Source of the DNA: an uncultured Ruminococcus sp.
GTDB lineage: Bacteria; Bacillota; Clostridia; Oscillospirales; Acutalibacteraceae
Length of the DNA: 7,818 nt
NCBI GenBank assembly: GCA_905234305.1
Contig: CAJOHT010000096.1
Location: 1-7,818, forward strand
Reading direction: 5' to 3'
How positions within the stretch are numbered: the stretch's first letter is position 1; each line of letters starts with the position of its first letter. Positions 1 through 5,321 of the stretch are shown here, piece after piece. The notes below the pieces were generated by a model that saw nothing but the letters and a program-made list of their open reading frames with translations, had not been told where the DNA came from and ran no database searches. The position numbers were made by a program, and so were the translations under genes.

Positions 1-36
1 TACCGGAAACCTCGATAAAAGTCGATAATGTAAAGA

Positions 37-438
37 TTATCTCTTTGAGAACTGCGGTGCGCGGCGTGCGCCTTTGAGACCGTATTTCTTTCTTTCCTTC
101 ATTCTCGGGTCACGAGTGAGGAAGCCTGCCTTCTTAAGAGCGGGACGAAGCGCCTCGCTGTCATACTGAAGAAGCGCGCGGGAAATACCGTGGCGGATAG
201 CACCCGCCTGACCTGTAACGCCGCCGCCGTTAACACGGCATACAACGTCAAATTTCTCGGCTGTTTCAGTAAGGTTTAAGGGCTGGCGAACAATTAATTT
301 AAGAGTCTCAAGACCGAAATAATCGTCGATATCTCTGTCGTTGATTGTAACTTTACCTGTACCCTGATAAAGTCTTACACGAGCTACGGAAGACTTTCTT
401 CTTCCTGTTCCGTAAAAATAAGGTGTCTTATCGTACAT
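37..438 (-). CDS. rpsI: 30S ribosomal protein S9 (uS9)
   Basis: This is a 133-residue protein of the usual S9 length. It is a small-subunit protein of the 30S head whose basic C-terminal tail reaches the P-site tRNA. Visible hallmarks are the N-terminal [17 protein letters not shown] stretch (residues 7-23), the [21 protein letters not shown] core (about 69-89) and the basic tail ending RRAPQFSKR. The terminal Ser-Lys-Arg, which contacts tRNA in this family, is intact. The ATG at 438-436 is supported by a strong ribosome binding site (GGAGG, complement of 447-451) eight bases upstream. It lies 16 nt downstream of rplM in the conserved rplM-rpsI order, so the two are almost certainly co-transcribed. 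No terminator is visible in the 36 nt left before the window edge. Identification is secure. Confidence 0.98.
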   Translation of the reverse strand: MYDKTPYFYGTGRRKSSVARVRLYQGTGKVTINDRDIDDYFGLETLKLIVRQPLNLTETAEKFDVVCRVNGGGVTGQAGAIRHGISRALLQYDSEALRPALKKAGFLTRDPRMKERKKYGLKGARRAPQFSKR

Positions 439-454
439 AATGTCTTCCTCCTTC

Positions 455-883
455 TTATGCTTCTACAGCCTCAGGCTTCTGAGCCTGGTGGTTGTGTTCC
501 GCACCCTCAAACAGACGAAGTCTTAAGAGAGCGCTTCTGCCGATAGTATTTGAAGGAATCATACCCTTAACGGCAAGCTCCATTGCCTTAGTGGGGCGAG
601 TAGCCATAAGAGTATCGTAACGTGTTTCCTTAAGGTGTCCGATATAACCTGTATGACGGTACCACTTCTTCTGAGTGAGCTTGTTGCCTGTTAATACCGC
701 ATCCTTGCAGTTAATGATAATTACGTGATCTCCGCAATCTACGTGGGGAGTAAATGTGGGCTTATGCTTACCTCTGAGAAGCACCGCAGCCTGAGCTGCT
801 ACGCGTCCTAAGGGCTTGCCTGCCGCGTCAATTACATACCACTTGCGGTCAATTTCGCTTTTTTTAGCCATATAAGTTGACAT
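455..883 (-). CDS. rplM: 50S ribosomal protein L13 (uL13)
   Basis: This 142-residue protein matches the standard L13 length. It is an early-assembly large-subunit protein that binds 23S rRNA. Family signatures are [17 protein letters not shown] (residues 13-29), the [24 protein letters not shown] segment (about 35-58), [14 protein letters not shown] (72-85), and the C-terminal [10 protein letters not shown]...[14 protein letters not shown] region (about 107-138). The ATG at 883-881 is preferred over an internal Met at residue 5 because a full TAAGGAGG site (complement of 891-898) sits seven bases upstream of it. It is the first gene of the rplM-rpsI operon and has a consensus promoter about 40 bases upstream. 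The inferred leader is only about 34 nt, which leaves little room for a structured ribosomal-protein autoregulatory leader. Confidence 0.98.
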   Translation of the reverse strand: MSTYMAKKSEIDRKWYVIDAAGKPLGRVAAQAAVLLRGKHKPTFTPHVDCGDHVIIINCKDAVLTGNKLTQKKWYRHTGYIGHLKETRYDTLMATRPTKAMELAVKGMIPSNTIGRSALLRLRLFEGAEHNHQAQKPEAVEA

Positions 884-923
884 AGCGTTTCCTCCTTAGC
901 ATTCTTTCGTAATTTGCCTAGTT

Positions 924-952
924 ATTATAACAACCCTGAACGAGGTTGTCAA
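924..952 (-). promoter_or_regulatory. Consensus sigma-A promoter of rplM-rpsI
   Basis: Read on the minus strand, a perfect TTGACA (complement of 947-952) and a perfect TATAAT (complement of 924-929) are separated by exactly 17 bases. Transcription should start near 917. The spacer holds an inverted repeat, ACAACC at 930-935 and GGTTGT at 944-949. A promoter this close to consensus fits a highly expressed ribosomal-protein operon. Confidence 0.92.
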
Positions 953-977
953 TACTTTTTTGAAAGTTTTTTAATTT

Positions 978-993
978 AGAAAACGCGTTCTCT
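978..993. promoter_or_regulatory. 16-bp near-palindrome in the rplM/ROK divergent gap
   Basis: The sequence AGAAAACGCGTTCTCT reads as its own reverse complement apart from one mismatched pair (981/990), around a perfect AACGCGTT core. It sits in an otherwise AT-rich intergenic stretch, 25 bp upstream of the rplM -35 box and about 85 bp upstream of the ROK -35 box. The AA-CG-TT character resembles operators of LacI/CcpA-type regulators, but it is not a clean catabolite-response-element match, so the cognate factor is unknown. Confidence 0.35.
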
Positions 994-1077
994 TAAAATC
1001 TCAATTATTCTAATTTTTGCTCTCTTTTACTCATTTGCGAATTTTAATTATTTGCTAGAAAAAAATCGTAATATATA

Positions 1078-1105
1078 TGGACTTTTACGTATTTCATGGT
1101 ATAAT
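1078..1105 (+). promoter_or_regulatory. Extended -10 promoter of the ROK kinase gene
   Basis: A perfect TATAAT at 1100-1105 is preceded by TGG (1097-1099), forming an extended -10 element. A weaker -35 match, TGGACT (1078-1083), lies 16 bases upstream. Transcription should begin near 1112, giving a leader of about 33 nt that ends in a strong AAAGGAGG site (1129-1136). Confidence 0.75.
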
Positions 1106-1144
1106 TGTATTGTATATTTTATAATTATAAAGGAGGCTCTTCCA

Positions 1145-2113
1145 ATGGTAGAATACAGAGTGGGTATTGACCTCGGCGGCACAAATATCGTAGCGGGCGT
1201 CGTTCGTCACGACTCTAAAAAAAATGAATATGAAATTATAGCTAAGGCTGAATGCAAGACGGCTATTCCCCGTCCCGAAGCGGACGTATGCGACTCGATG
1301 GCGGACGTAGTTAAGAAGGCTATTAAAAAAGCTAAGCTCACTATGGACGATATCGCGTATGTCGGAATCGGCGTACCGGGCGCGGTCAATCCCGAAACAA
1401 GAATCGTCGAGACTTCTCCGAACCTTTTCTTTAAAAACTGGGAAGTAAGCAAGATGATGGAGGAGCGCCTTAATAAATACGTTAAAATCGAAAATGACGC
1501 TAACGCGGCGGCTCTCGGCGAGTTCCTCGCGGGCTCGGCTAAAGGCTGTAAAAACGCGGTAGCCGTAACTCTCGGCACAGGCGTAGGCGGCGGTATCGTT
1601 ATCGACGGAAAAATCTACAGCGGCTCCAACTTCGCTGGCGCGGAACTCGGTCATATGGTAATCGTTAAGGATGGTAAAAAGTGCGGCTGCGGAAGACGCG
1701 GATGCTGGGAGGCTTACGCCTCGGCTACGGCGCTTATCAACCAGACAAAGGACGCTATCGTTAACGAAAAGGCTGAGTTCAGCTATATGCTCGACGCGGT
1801 TGAGGGCGACCTCAATAAGGTAACAGGCAAGACCGCGTGGGACGCTTACCTCGCGGGCGATTCCACAGGCAAAGAGGTTATCGACAACTACATCAGCTAC
1901 CTCGCGTGCGGTATCGTTAACGTTATTAACATCTTCCAGCCCGACGTACTCTGTATAGGCGGCGGCGTAAGCCGTCAGGGCGACAACCTCCTCAACCCCG
2001 TAAGAGCGATTGTTGAGCAGGAGAGAATTACTAAGCATAACGAAAAGCAGACAGTTATCTGCGCGGCTACCCTCGGCAACGACGCGGGTATCATCGGCGC
2101 GGCATCACTGTAA
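1145..2113 (+). CDS. glcK: ROK-family glucokinase, zinc-binding type
   Basis: A 322-residue sugar kinase of the ROK family. It most likely phosphorylates glucose to glucose-6-phosphate with ATP in the cytoplasm, feeding glycolysis. Seen in order: the phosphate-binding VGIDLGGTN (residues 6-14), GIGVPGAVNP (74-83), ENDANAAALGE (116-126) with the likely catalytic base Asp118, the glycine-rich LGTGVGGG (143-150), and the ROK signature with Glu167, His170 and the zinc cysteines in CGCGRRGCWE (180-189). A C-terminal IGGGVS loop (271-276) closes the nucleotide site. All expected catalytic and metal ligands are present. The start is the ATG at 1145, eight bases after AAAGGAGG. A TTG 93 bases further upstream in the same frame has no ribosome site and lies before the promoter. 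It is monocistronic, divergent from rplM, and ends at a strong terminator. Substrate within the ROK family (glucose versus mannose, allose or N-acetyl sugars) cannot be proven from motifs alone. Confidence 0.9.
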   Translation: MVEYRVGIDLGGTNIVAGVVRHDSKKNEYEIIAKAECKTAIPRPEADVCDSMADVVKKAIKKAKLTMDDIAYVGIGVPGAVNPETRIVETSPNLFFKNWEVSKMMEERLNKYVKIENDANAAALGEFLAGSAKGCKNAVAVTLGTGVGGGIVIDGKIYSGSNFAGAELGHMVIVKDGKKCGCGRRGCWEAYASATALINQTKDAIVNEKAEFSYMLDAVEGDLNKVTGKTAWDAYLAGDSTGKEVIDNYISYLACGIVNVINIFQPDVLCIGGGVSRQGDNLLNPVRAIVEQERITKHNEKQTVICAATLGNDAGIIGAASL

Positions 2114-2139
2114 TTCAAAATTCGTAATTAAATAAACTG

Positions 2140-2167
2140 ACGGCGGCTCCACGAGCCGCCGTTTTTT
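2140..2167 (+). terminator. Intrinsic terminator of the ROK kinase gene
   Basis: A perfect 10-bp GC-rich stem (ACGGCGGCTC at 2140-2149, GAGCCGCCGT at 2153-2162) with a three-base loop runs straight into six T's (2162-2167). It lies 26 bases after the ROK stop codon. The convergent LRR gene stops at 2178. Read from the minus strand the hairpin is followed only by a broken T-rich stretch, so termination in that direction is probably weaker. Confidence 0.95.
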
Positions 2168-2177
2168 CGTGAATCAC

Positions 2178-3044
2178 TTACTTTATTCTAATCTTAATAA
2201 CTTTATTAACTGTTTTGGGATTGTATTTACTATTACCCTTAGCTGTTATTTGCATATTGACTTTGTAAGTACCTTTCTTAACCTTTTTCCACTTATTAAA
2301 GGTAATAACTCCTTTAGCGTTAATTTTAAGGTACTTCTTAATCTTAGCCGCTTTAGTAATCTTAAAGCTTACTTTGCCTTTAGCGTTCTTGACTGAAACC
2401 GCCTTAACAATTTGAGCTTTTTTCTTTAGCTTTTTGAGCTTAACTGTTTTAACTTTAACGCTAACTTTAATTGGATTATCGTTTTTTACTTTTGAAATAT
2501 CCTCTTTAATTTCGCTTTTTTCGATAAATAAAAAGTGATTTTTCACGGCGTAATTCTGAGCGTAACTACCCGAAACGCCCGTTATTGTATTTAGTCCTGA
2601 TTTATAAAAGGCGTCCTCACCAATACTGTTAATATTATCCCCGAGTGTTATGTTTTCCAAAGCAGTACAACGTTCAAACGCGCTACGTTCAATTTTTCTT
2701 ACGCTGTCGGGAATATCTATTTTTTTCAGCGATTTACATTTACAAAACGCATAAGCAGGTATTTCGGTAATACTTTCAGGGAGCTTTACCGTTTTAAGCC
2801 CAGTACATCCCTCAAAAAGCTTTTGCGGCAGCCCAGAAAAGGAATTCGGGAAAACAACTCCGCTAAGGTTCGGCTGTTCAAAAAATGCCGTTACCGCAAC
2901 CGAAACGGTACCCTCTTTTATTGCAAGCTCCGTATTAATCGGCATTTTTCCGCTATATCCGCAGAGTATATTCTGAAAATACACCCATCCCCTTTTGCTG
3001 TTAAACCACTCGGTATCCTTGAATACATTGCTTCCTATTCCAGT
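2178..3044 (-). pseudogene. C-terminal fragment of the LRR protein (LRR plus Lys-rich domain)
   Basis: Downstream of the break the second frame carries about five more LRR_5 units, starting TGIGSNVFKDTEWFN and including KLPESITEIPAYAF and DIPDSVRKIERSAF. The repeat cap follows, then a lysine-rich domain from about NPIKVSVKVKTVKLKKLKKK to the end (KVIKIRIK). This terminal domain, with GKVSFKITKAAKIKKYL and KKGTYKVNMQITAKGNSKYN, is of a kind often found at the end of clostridial surface proteins and may bind anionic wall polymers; that role is inferred. No signal peptide and no ribosome-site-supported start precede this part, so it is unlikely to be exported on its own. Confidence 0.75.
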
Positions 3045-4395
3045 AATTACCAATAGATACTGTTGTAAGATTCTTACATCCGTTAAACAGAGAATCATTA
3101 AAAACCCGTATCTTCTCGGGAACAAGTATTGTTGTAAGAGCTTCGCAATTACTGAATGCTCCTCCCCCAATTTCTTTCACGGTCTCGGGGATAATTATAT
3201 TTGTAAGTACTTTGCAATCGCTGAATGCCGACACTCCGATTTTCTCCACAGTTTCGGGAATGTCAATTTTTTTCAGCTTATAACATTCTGTAAACATACC
3301 GAAAGGTATTTCCTTTATTTTTTCGGGCAGTTTTATTTCTTCCAACTCTGTACAGCCGCAAAATACGCTTGTACCCATTTCCGTTATGCTATCGGGAAGC
3401 AAAACGCTTTTAACACCTGTACACCAAAACGCACTTATGCCGATTTTTTCCGTCCCATCGGGAATGTTAACCGAATTAAGATTGCCGCAATAAATAAACG
3501 CGGAATCGCCGATTGTTTTTAATCCGTCTCCGATTTTCACATTCTCAAGAACCTCGCAGGAATCAAAGGCGTTTTTGCCGATTGTTTCAACTCCGTCGGG
3601 AAGTTTTATGCTCTTAAGCGATTTGCATTCGCTGAACACGCCGTCACCTAAATTCTTTATTCCTTTTTTTAATTCGGCTTTTTTCAGTTTCTCGCAGTAA
3701 TAAAATGCGCGGCTGTCTATTTCAGACGCTGAGGTTGAAACGCTTTCGAGATCTTTGCAAAAACCAAAAGCGTGAACTCCTATACTTTTAACGCTGTCGG
3801 GAATGTTTACCGACTTCAAGCCCGTATACGAAAAAGCAAAATCGCCTATCTCCTCGACATTCTCGGGTATTTCGATTTCAGTTATTGCGGTTGAGTCGAA
3901 TGCCCATTTGGGAATTTTTTTCACCTTATCACCTATAACGATTTTCGTAACGTTACCGCACCCGCTAAATACTTGTCCGTCGGCAGAAGCGCTGACAGCA
4001 TTATAGTACAAGGCTGTCAAATTATTTAAATTATTAAACGAAGCTCTTTCGATATGAGTAATCGTCTCGGAAATAGTTACAGAATTCACATCAAGTCCGT
4101 ACAGAAAAAGCGAAGAAAAAGACGTTACCGTATGTCCGTCGATCTCCGAAGGAATAACGACGTCCTTCTTATCCCCTATATATCTGACGATATAAGCGGT
4201 CGAATCGCTCCCGATATTGTATGTAAAATCTTCGTTTTTCGCGTCGTATTCACCCACAAACGAATCTTCGCCCTTCAATTCAGGCATTTCTTCTTCCGCG
4301 AAAACCGTACAGGGTAAAGCAAACAATGCGTTTAGAATCATCAAAACCGATAATAGAATACCGATTATTGATTTAGCCCTTTTCAATATAACCAC
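3001..4395 (-). CDS. N-terminal fragment of the LRR protein, still translatable
   Basis: The upstream frame can still give a 464-residue product: a signal peptide and about 14 LRR_5 repeats, then 14 out-of-frame residues (YWNRK...YRVV) before the stop at 3001. The signal peptide has a basic start (KRAK), a hydrophobic core (IIGILLSVLMILNALFAL) and a probable cleavage site at VFA-EEE. The start codon is uncertain. GTG at 4395-4393 gives the longest form but has no good ribosome site. TTG at 4386-4384 has GGGTGG five bases upstream and gives MKRAKSIIG, closely resembling the MKKVISLG start of the other LRR protein in this window, so it is at least as likely. The fragment lacks the lysine-rich C-terminal domain, so if made it would probably be released rather than held at the wall. 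Confidence 0.7.
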   Translation of the reverse strand: MVILKRAKSIIGILLSVLMILNALFALPCTVFAEEEMPELKGEDSFVGEYDAKNEDFTYNIGSDSTAYIVRYIGDKKDVVIPSEIDGHTVTSFSSLFLYGLDVNSVTISETITHIERASFNNLNNLTALYYNAVSASADGQVFSGCGNVTKIVIGDKVKKIPKWAFDSTAITEIEIPENVEEIGDFAFSYTGLKSVNIPDSVKSIGVHAFGFCKDLESVSTSASEIDSRAFYYCEKLKKAELKKGIKNLGDGVFSECKSLKSIKLPDGVETIGKNAFDSCEVLENVKIGDGLKTIGDSAFIYCGNLNSVNIPDGTEKIGISAFWCTGVKSVLLPDSITEMGTSVFCGCTELEEIKLPEKIKEIPFGMFTECYKLKKIDIPETVEKIGVSAFSDCKVLTNIIIPETVKEIGGGAFSNCEALTTILVPEKIRVFNDSLFNGCKNLTTVSIGNYWNRKQCIQGYRVV

Positions 4396-4429
4396 CCATT
4401 TCGATTAAAGTTTCATTTATTTTTTATCG

Positions 4430-4449
4430 TTGCACTTGTTTTAGTGCAA
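4430..4449. promoter_or_regulatory. Palindromic operator at the LRR gene transcription start
   Basis: TTGCACT (4430-4436) and AGTGCAA (4443-4449) form a perfect 7-bp inverted repeat with a 6-bp spacer. It lies just downstream of the LRR gene's -10 box (complement of 4454-4459), so it covers the expected transcription start near 4447, a classic repressor position. The right arm in its wider form, TTAGTGCAA (4441-4449), recurs exactly at 4498-4506. The neighbouring Xre-type protein is the obvious candidate to bind it. Confidence 0.7.
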
Positions 4450-4453
4450 ATAA

Positions 4454-4482
4454 ATTATAACATCAGAATAAAATAAAGTCAA
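4454..4482 (-). promoter_or_regulatory. Near-consensus promoter of the secreted LRR gene
   Basis: On the minus strand TTGACT (complement of 4477-4482, 5/6) and a perfect TATAAT (complement of 4454-4459) are 17 bases apart. TGT immediately before the -10 adds an extended -10 element. Such an intrinsically strong promoter next to an operator palindrome suggests the gene is controlled by repression. Confidence 0.88.
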
Positions 4483-4497
4483 TGAAATTGTTCTAGA

Positions 4498-4506
4498 TTA
4501 GTGCAA
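4498..4506. promoter_or_regulatory. Third operator half-site, beside the repressor start
   Basis: TTAGTGCAA is an exact copy of 4441-4449. It abuts and partly overlaps the AAGGCGG ribosome site (4505-4511) of the Xre-type gene and lies upstream of the LRR gene's -35 box. With the palindrome at 4430-4449 it brackets the whole LRR promoter, consistent with cooperative binding and autoregulation. Confidence 0.55.
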
Positions 4507-4519
4507 GGCGGCTTTGTTT

Positions 4520-4744
4520 ATGGATATTAATTACGATAAAACTATCGGAAAAAAGATACGGGAGATAAGAATAGCTAAAAAGCTTACTCAAGAAGAATTA
4601 TCGGCAAAGCTTCAGGTAAACGGTTGCGACCTTACGAGAAGCGCCCTCGCCAAAATCGAGGTAGGTCAAAGGCACATATATATTGATGAACTGAAAACAA
4701 TTGTCAAAGTTTTGGAGATAAAATACAAGGAATTGATTTTATAG
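4520..4744 (+). CDS. Xre/Cro-type helix-turn-helix transcriptional regulator
   Basis: A 74-residue protein that is essentially one HTH domain, with no effector or protease domain. GKKIREIRIAKKLTQEEL (about residues 10-27) forms helix 1 and the start of helix 2. LTRSALAKIEVGQRHIY (about 38-54) contains the recognition helix and the family's IExGxR motif. DELKTIVKVLEIKYKEL forms the last helix. Short Xre proteins of this type usually act as dimeric repressors in the cytoplasm. The ATG at 4520 is chosen because AAGGCGG lies eight bases upstream; a TTG two codons earlier fits less well. The gene is divergent from the secreted LRR gene and has TTAGTGCAA sites in the shared gap, so control of the LRR gene and of itself is the natural inference. 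Its own promoter is not obvious: TAAAAT at 4469-4474 is a possible -10, with the palindrome in the -35 position. Confidence 0.88.
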   Translation: MDINYDKTIGKKIREIRIAKKLTQEELSAKLQVNGCDLTRSALAKIEVGQRHIYIDELKTIVKVLEIKYKELIL

Positions 4745-4765
4745 ATACTAATTATCCGAAAAGTA

Positions 4766-4794
4766 TTGACAAAATCAGGTTTTTATTATAGAAT
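4766..4794 (+). promoter_or_regulatory. Promoter of the tRNA Met-Glu-Leu operon
   Basis: A perfect TTGACA (4766-4771) and TAGAAT (4789-4794, 5/6) are separated by 17 bases. Transcription should start near 4801, about 24 nt before the first tRNA. No other promoter-like sequence lies between the tRNAs, so all three are probably one transcript. Confidence 0.88.
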
Positions 4795-4824
4795 AATTGT
4801 TGCTGACTTTGTGTCGGCATATAT

Positions 4825-4901
4825 GGCGGAATAGCTCAGCTGGCTAGAGCATTCGGTTCATACCCGAAGTGTCGTAGGTTCAAGTCCTATTTCCGCTACC
4901 A
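4825..4901 (+). tRNA. tRNA-Met (CAT), elongator type
   Basis: The 77-nt cloverleaf has acceptor arms GGCGGAA and TTCCGCT, D stem GCTC/GAGC, anticodon stem TTCGG/CCGAA around loop TTCATAC (anticodon CAT), and a T arm GTAGG-TTCAAGT-CCTAT, with CCA encoded at 4899-4901. The initiator features (C1-A72 mismatch, three G-C pairs in the anticodon stem) are absent. The first pair is a G-U wobble, as in typical Firmicute elongator tRNA-Met. A lysidine-modified tRNA-Ile2 is the only real alternative. Confidence 0.93.
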
Positions 4902-4905
4902 ACCT

Positions 4906-4980
4906 GGCCCGGTGGTCAAGCGGTTAAGACACCGCCCTTTCACGGCGGTAACACGAGTTCGATTCTCGTCCGGGTCACCA
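4906..4980 (+). tRNA. tRNA-Glu (TTC)
   Basis: The 75-nt cloverleaf starts four bases after the previous CCA. Acceptor arms are GGCCCGG and CCGGGTC. The anticodon stem CCGCC/GGCGG encloses CTTTCAC (anticodon TTC). The T arm is ACGAG-TTCGATT-CTCGT, and CCA is encoded. Confidence 0.96.
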
Positions 4981-4982
4981 AA

Positions 4983-5007
4983 GGGCGACAGCCTCTGGCT
5001 GTTGCCC
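4983..5007 (+). other. Strong hairpin between tRNA-Glu and tRNA-Leu
   Basis: GGGCGACAGCC (4983-4993) pairs with GGCTGTTGCCC (4997-5007) over 11 bp with one G-U pair and a TCT loop. It starts two bases after the tRNA-Glu CCA and ends nine bases before tRNA-Leu. It is followed by GTATTATTA rather than a T run, so it is a poor intrinsic terminator. It may be a processing signal, a partial terminator that lowers tRNA-Leu output, or a small dispersed repeat. Confidence 0.8.
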
Positions 5008-5016
5008 GTATTATTA

Positions 5017-5104
5017 GCTGGTGTGGTGGAATAGGCAGACACAAGGGACTTAAAATCCCTCGGACTAATAATCCGTATCGGTTCAAGTCCGATCACCAGC
5101 ACCA
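5017..5104 (+). tRNA. tRNA-Leu (TAA)
   Basis: This 88-nt class II tRNA has acceptor arms GCTGGTG and CACCAGC. The anticodon stem AGGGA/TCCCT encloses CTTAAAA (anticodon TAA). It has a long variable arm (CGGA-CTAATAA-TCCG), a T arm ATCGG-TTCAAGT-CCGAT, and encoded CCA. It is the last gene of the tRNA operon and is followed immediately by the terminator. Confidence 0.96.
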
Positions 5105-5105
5105 A

Positions 5106-5144
5106 AATAAGAACTGACCATATTAGGTCGGTTCTTATTTTTTT
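5106..5144 (+). terminator. Intrinsic terminator of the tRNA operon
   Basis: A 14-bp stem with one G-U pair (AATAAGAACTGACC at 5106-5119, GGTCGGTTCTTATT at 5126-5139) and a six-base loop ends in seven T's (5138-5144). It starts within two bases of the tRNA-Leu CCA, so the 3' trailer is short. Confidence 0.95.
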
Positions 5145-5186
5145 ATTACATCGAACTTAAAACAGCGGACAAAAAATTATTGCTAT

Positions 5187-5200
5187 TATCACAGGTGATA
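5187..5200. promoter_or_regulatory. 14-bp dyad upstream of the small membrane protein/LRR operon
   Basis: TATCAC-AG-GTGATA is a perfect inverted repeat. It lies 11 bp upstream of the putative -35 box, and a related TTRTCACA element recurs at 5186-5193 (TTATCACA) and 5240-5247 (TTGTCACA), either side of the promoter. It is operator-like, with no regulator identified. The short stretch 5145-5321 otherwise holds only the promoter and leader. Confidence 0.4.
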
Positions 5201-5211
5201 GGGCTAGAGTC

Positions 5212-5240
5212 TTGATATTTAAATCAAGAAATGGTAAAAT
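5212..5240 (+). promoter_or_regulatory. Putative promoter of the membrane protein/LRR operon
   Basis: TTGATA (5212-5217, 5/6) and TAAAAT (5235-5240, 5/6) are 17 bases apart, with TGG (5232-5234) giving an extended -10. The -35 box lies in an inverted repeat TCTTGAT (5210-5216)/ATCAAGA (5223-5229). The predicted start near 5247 gives a leader of about 75 nt with a small ATCCG/CGGAT hairpin (5274-5287) and no recognised riboswitch. Confidence 0.6.
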
Positions 5241-5321
5241 TGTCACAACAAGAAAGCGCGCGCAAATAGGCGCATCCGCTTTCGGATTGCTTATCAGTAC
5301 AAAAAACAGTAAGGAGAAAAA

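Larger units (their letters stand above)
2178..4395 (-). pseudogene. Secreted BspA-type LRR protein, interrupted by a frameshift
   Basis: This is a single ancestral gene of about 740 codons for an exported leucine-rich-repeat protein of the BspA/LRR_5 type, the treponema-like repeats found in surface proteins for adhesion or glycan/protein binding. Order: signal peptide, about 15 or more LRR_5 repeats of roughly 23 residues (pattern SIxLPxSVxxIGxxAFxxCxxL), a cap (SYAQNYAVKNHFLF), and a lysine-rich C-terminal domain of about 100 residues. The reading frame breaks near 3045: upstream repeats end at VSIGN in one frame and resume at TGIGSNVF in another. Adding five bases restores both the frame (2218+5 is divisible by 3) and the repeat length. 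The gene is convergent with the ROK kinase and divergent from an Xre-type regulator whose probable operator covers this gene's promoter. Whether it is dead, phase-variable or a sequencing error cannot be decided here. Confidence 0.85.

Noticed and set aside
1052..1144. N-terminal extension of the ROK kinase by 31 codons from a TTG
   Set aside because: The extension would start upstream of the promoter -10 box, lacks a ribosome site, and precedes the family's usual N-terminus. The ATG at 1145 has a strong AAAGGAGG.
1094..2038. Long open frame antiparallel to the ROK kinase gene
   Set aside because: It lies entirely opposite a gene with complete ROK motifs, has no ribosome site or recognisable protein features, and arises from the codon bias of the real gene.
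3001..3170. Programmed +1 frameshifting to join the two LRR frames
   Set aside because: No slippery codon, in-frame stop or stimulatory element is seen at the junction, and the repeat is two residues short, which fits a deletion rather than recoding.
2995..3522. Plus-strand open frame of 175 codons opposite the LRR gene
   Set aside because: It is a shadow of the repeats; its Tyr/Cys/Phe-rich periodic composition mirrors the LRR codons on the other strand.
4319..4395. Possible lipoprotein signal (Cys in ALPC of the first LRR protein)
   Set aside because: The residues before Cys do not fit a lipobox: Pro lies at -1 and no small residue is there. A VFA-EE signal peptidase I site follows.
2178..4395. 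Repetitive blocks that might suggest a CRISPR array or DNA-level tandem repeat
   Set aside because: The periodicity is about 69 nt, matches 23-residue LRR units, stays in a coding frame and is diverged at the DNA level.
4825..4901. G-U first acceptor pair in tRNA-Met as an anomaly
   Set aside because: A G1-U72 pair with a CGCTACCA end is ordinary for Firmicute elongator tRNA-Met.
4896..5105. Minus-strand frame across the tRNA genes (GLEPIRIISPRDFKSL...)
   Set aside because: It is the antisense of tRNA-Glu and tRNA-Leu. Such frames are a well-known source of spurious proteins, and the tRNA folds explain the sequence fully.
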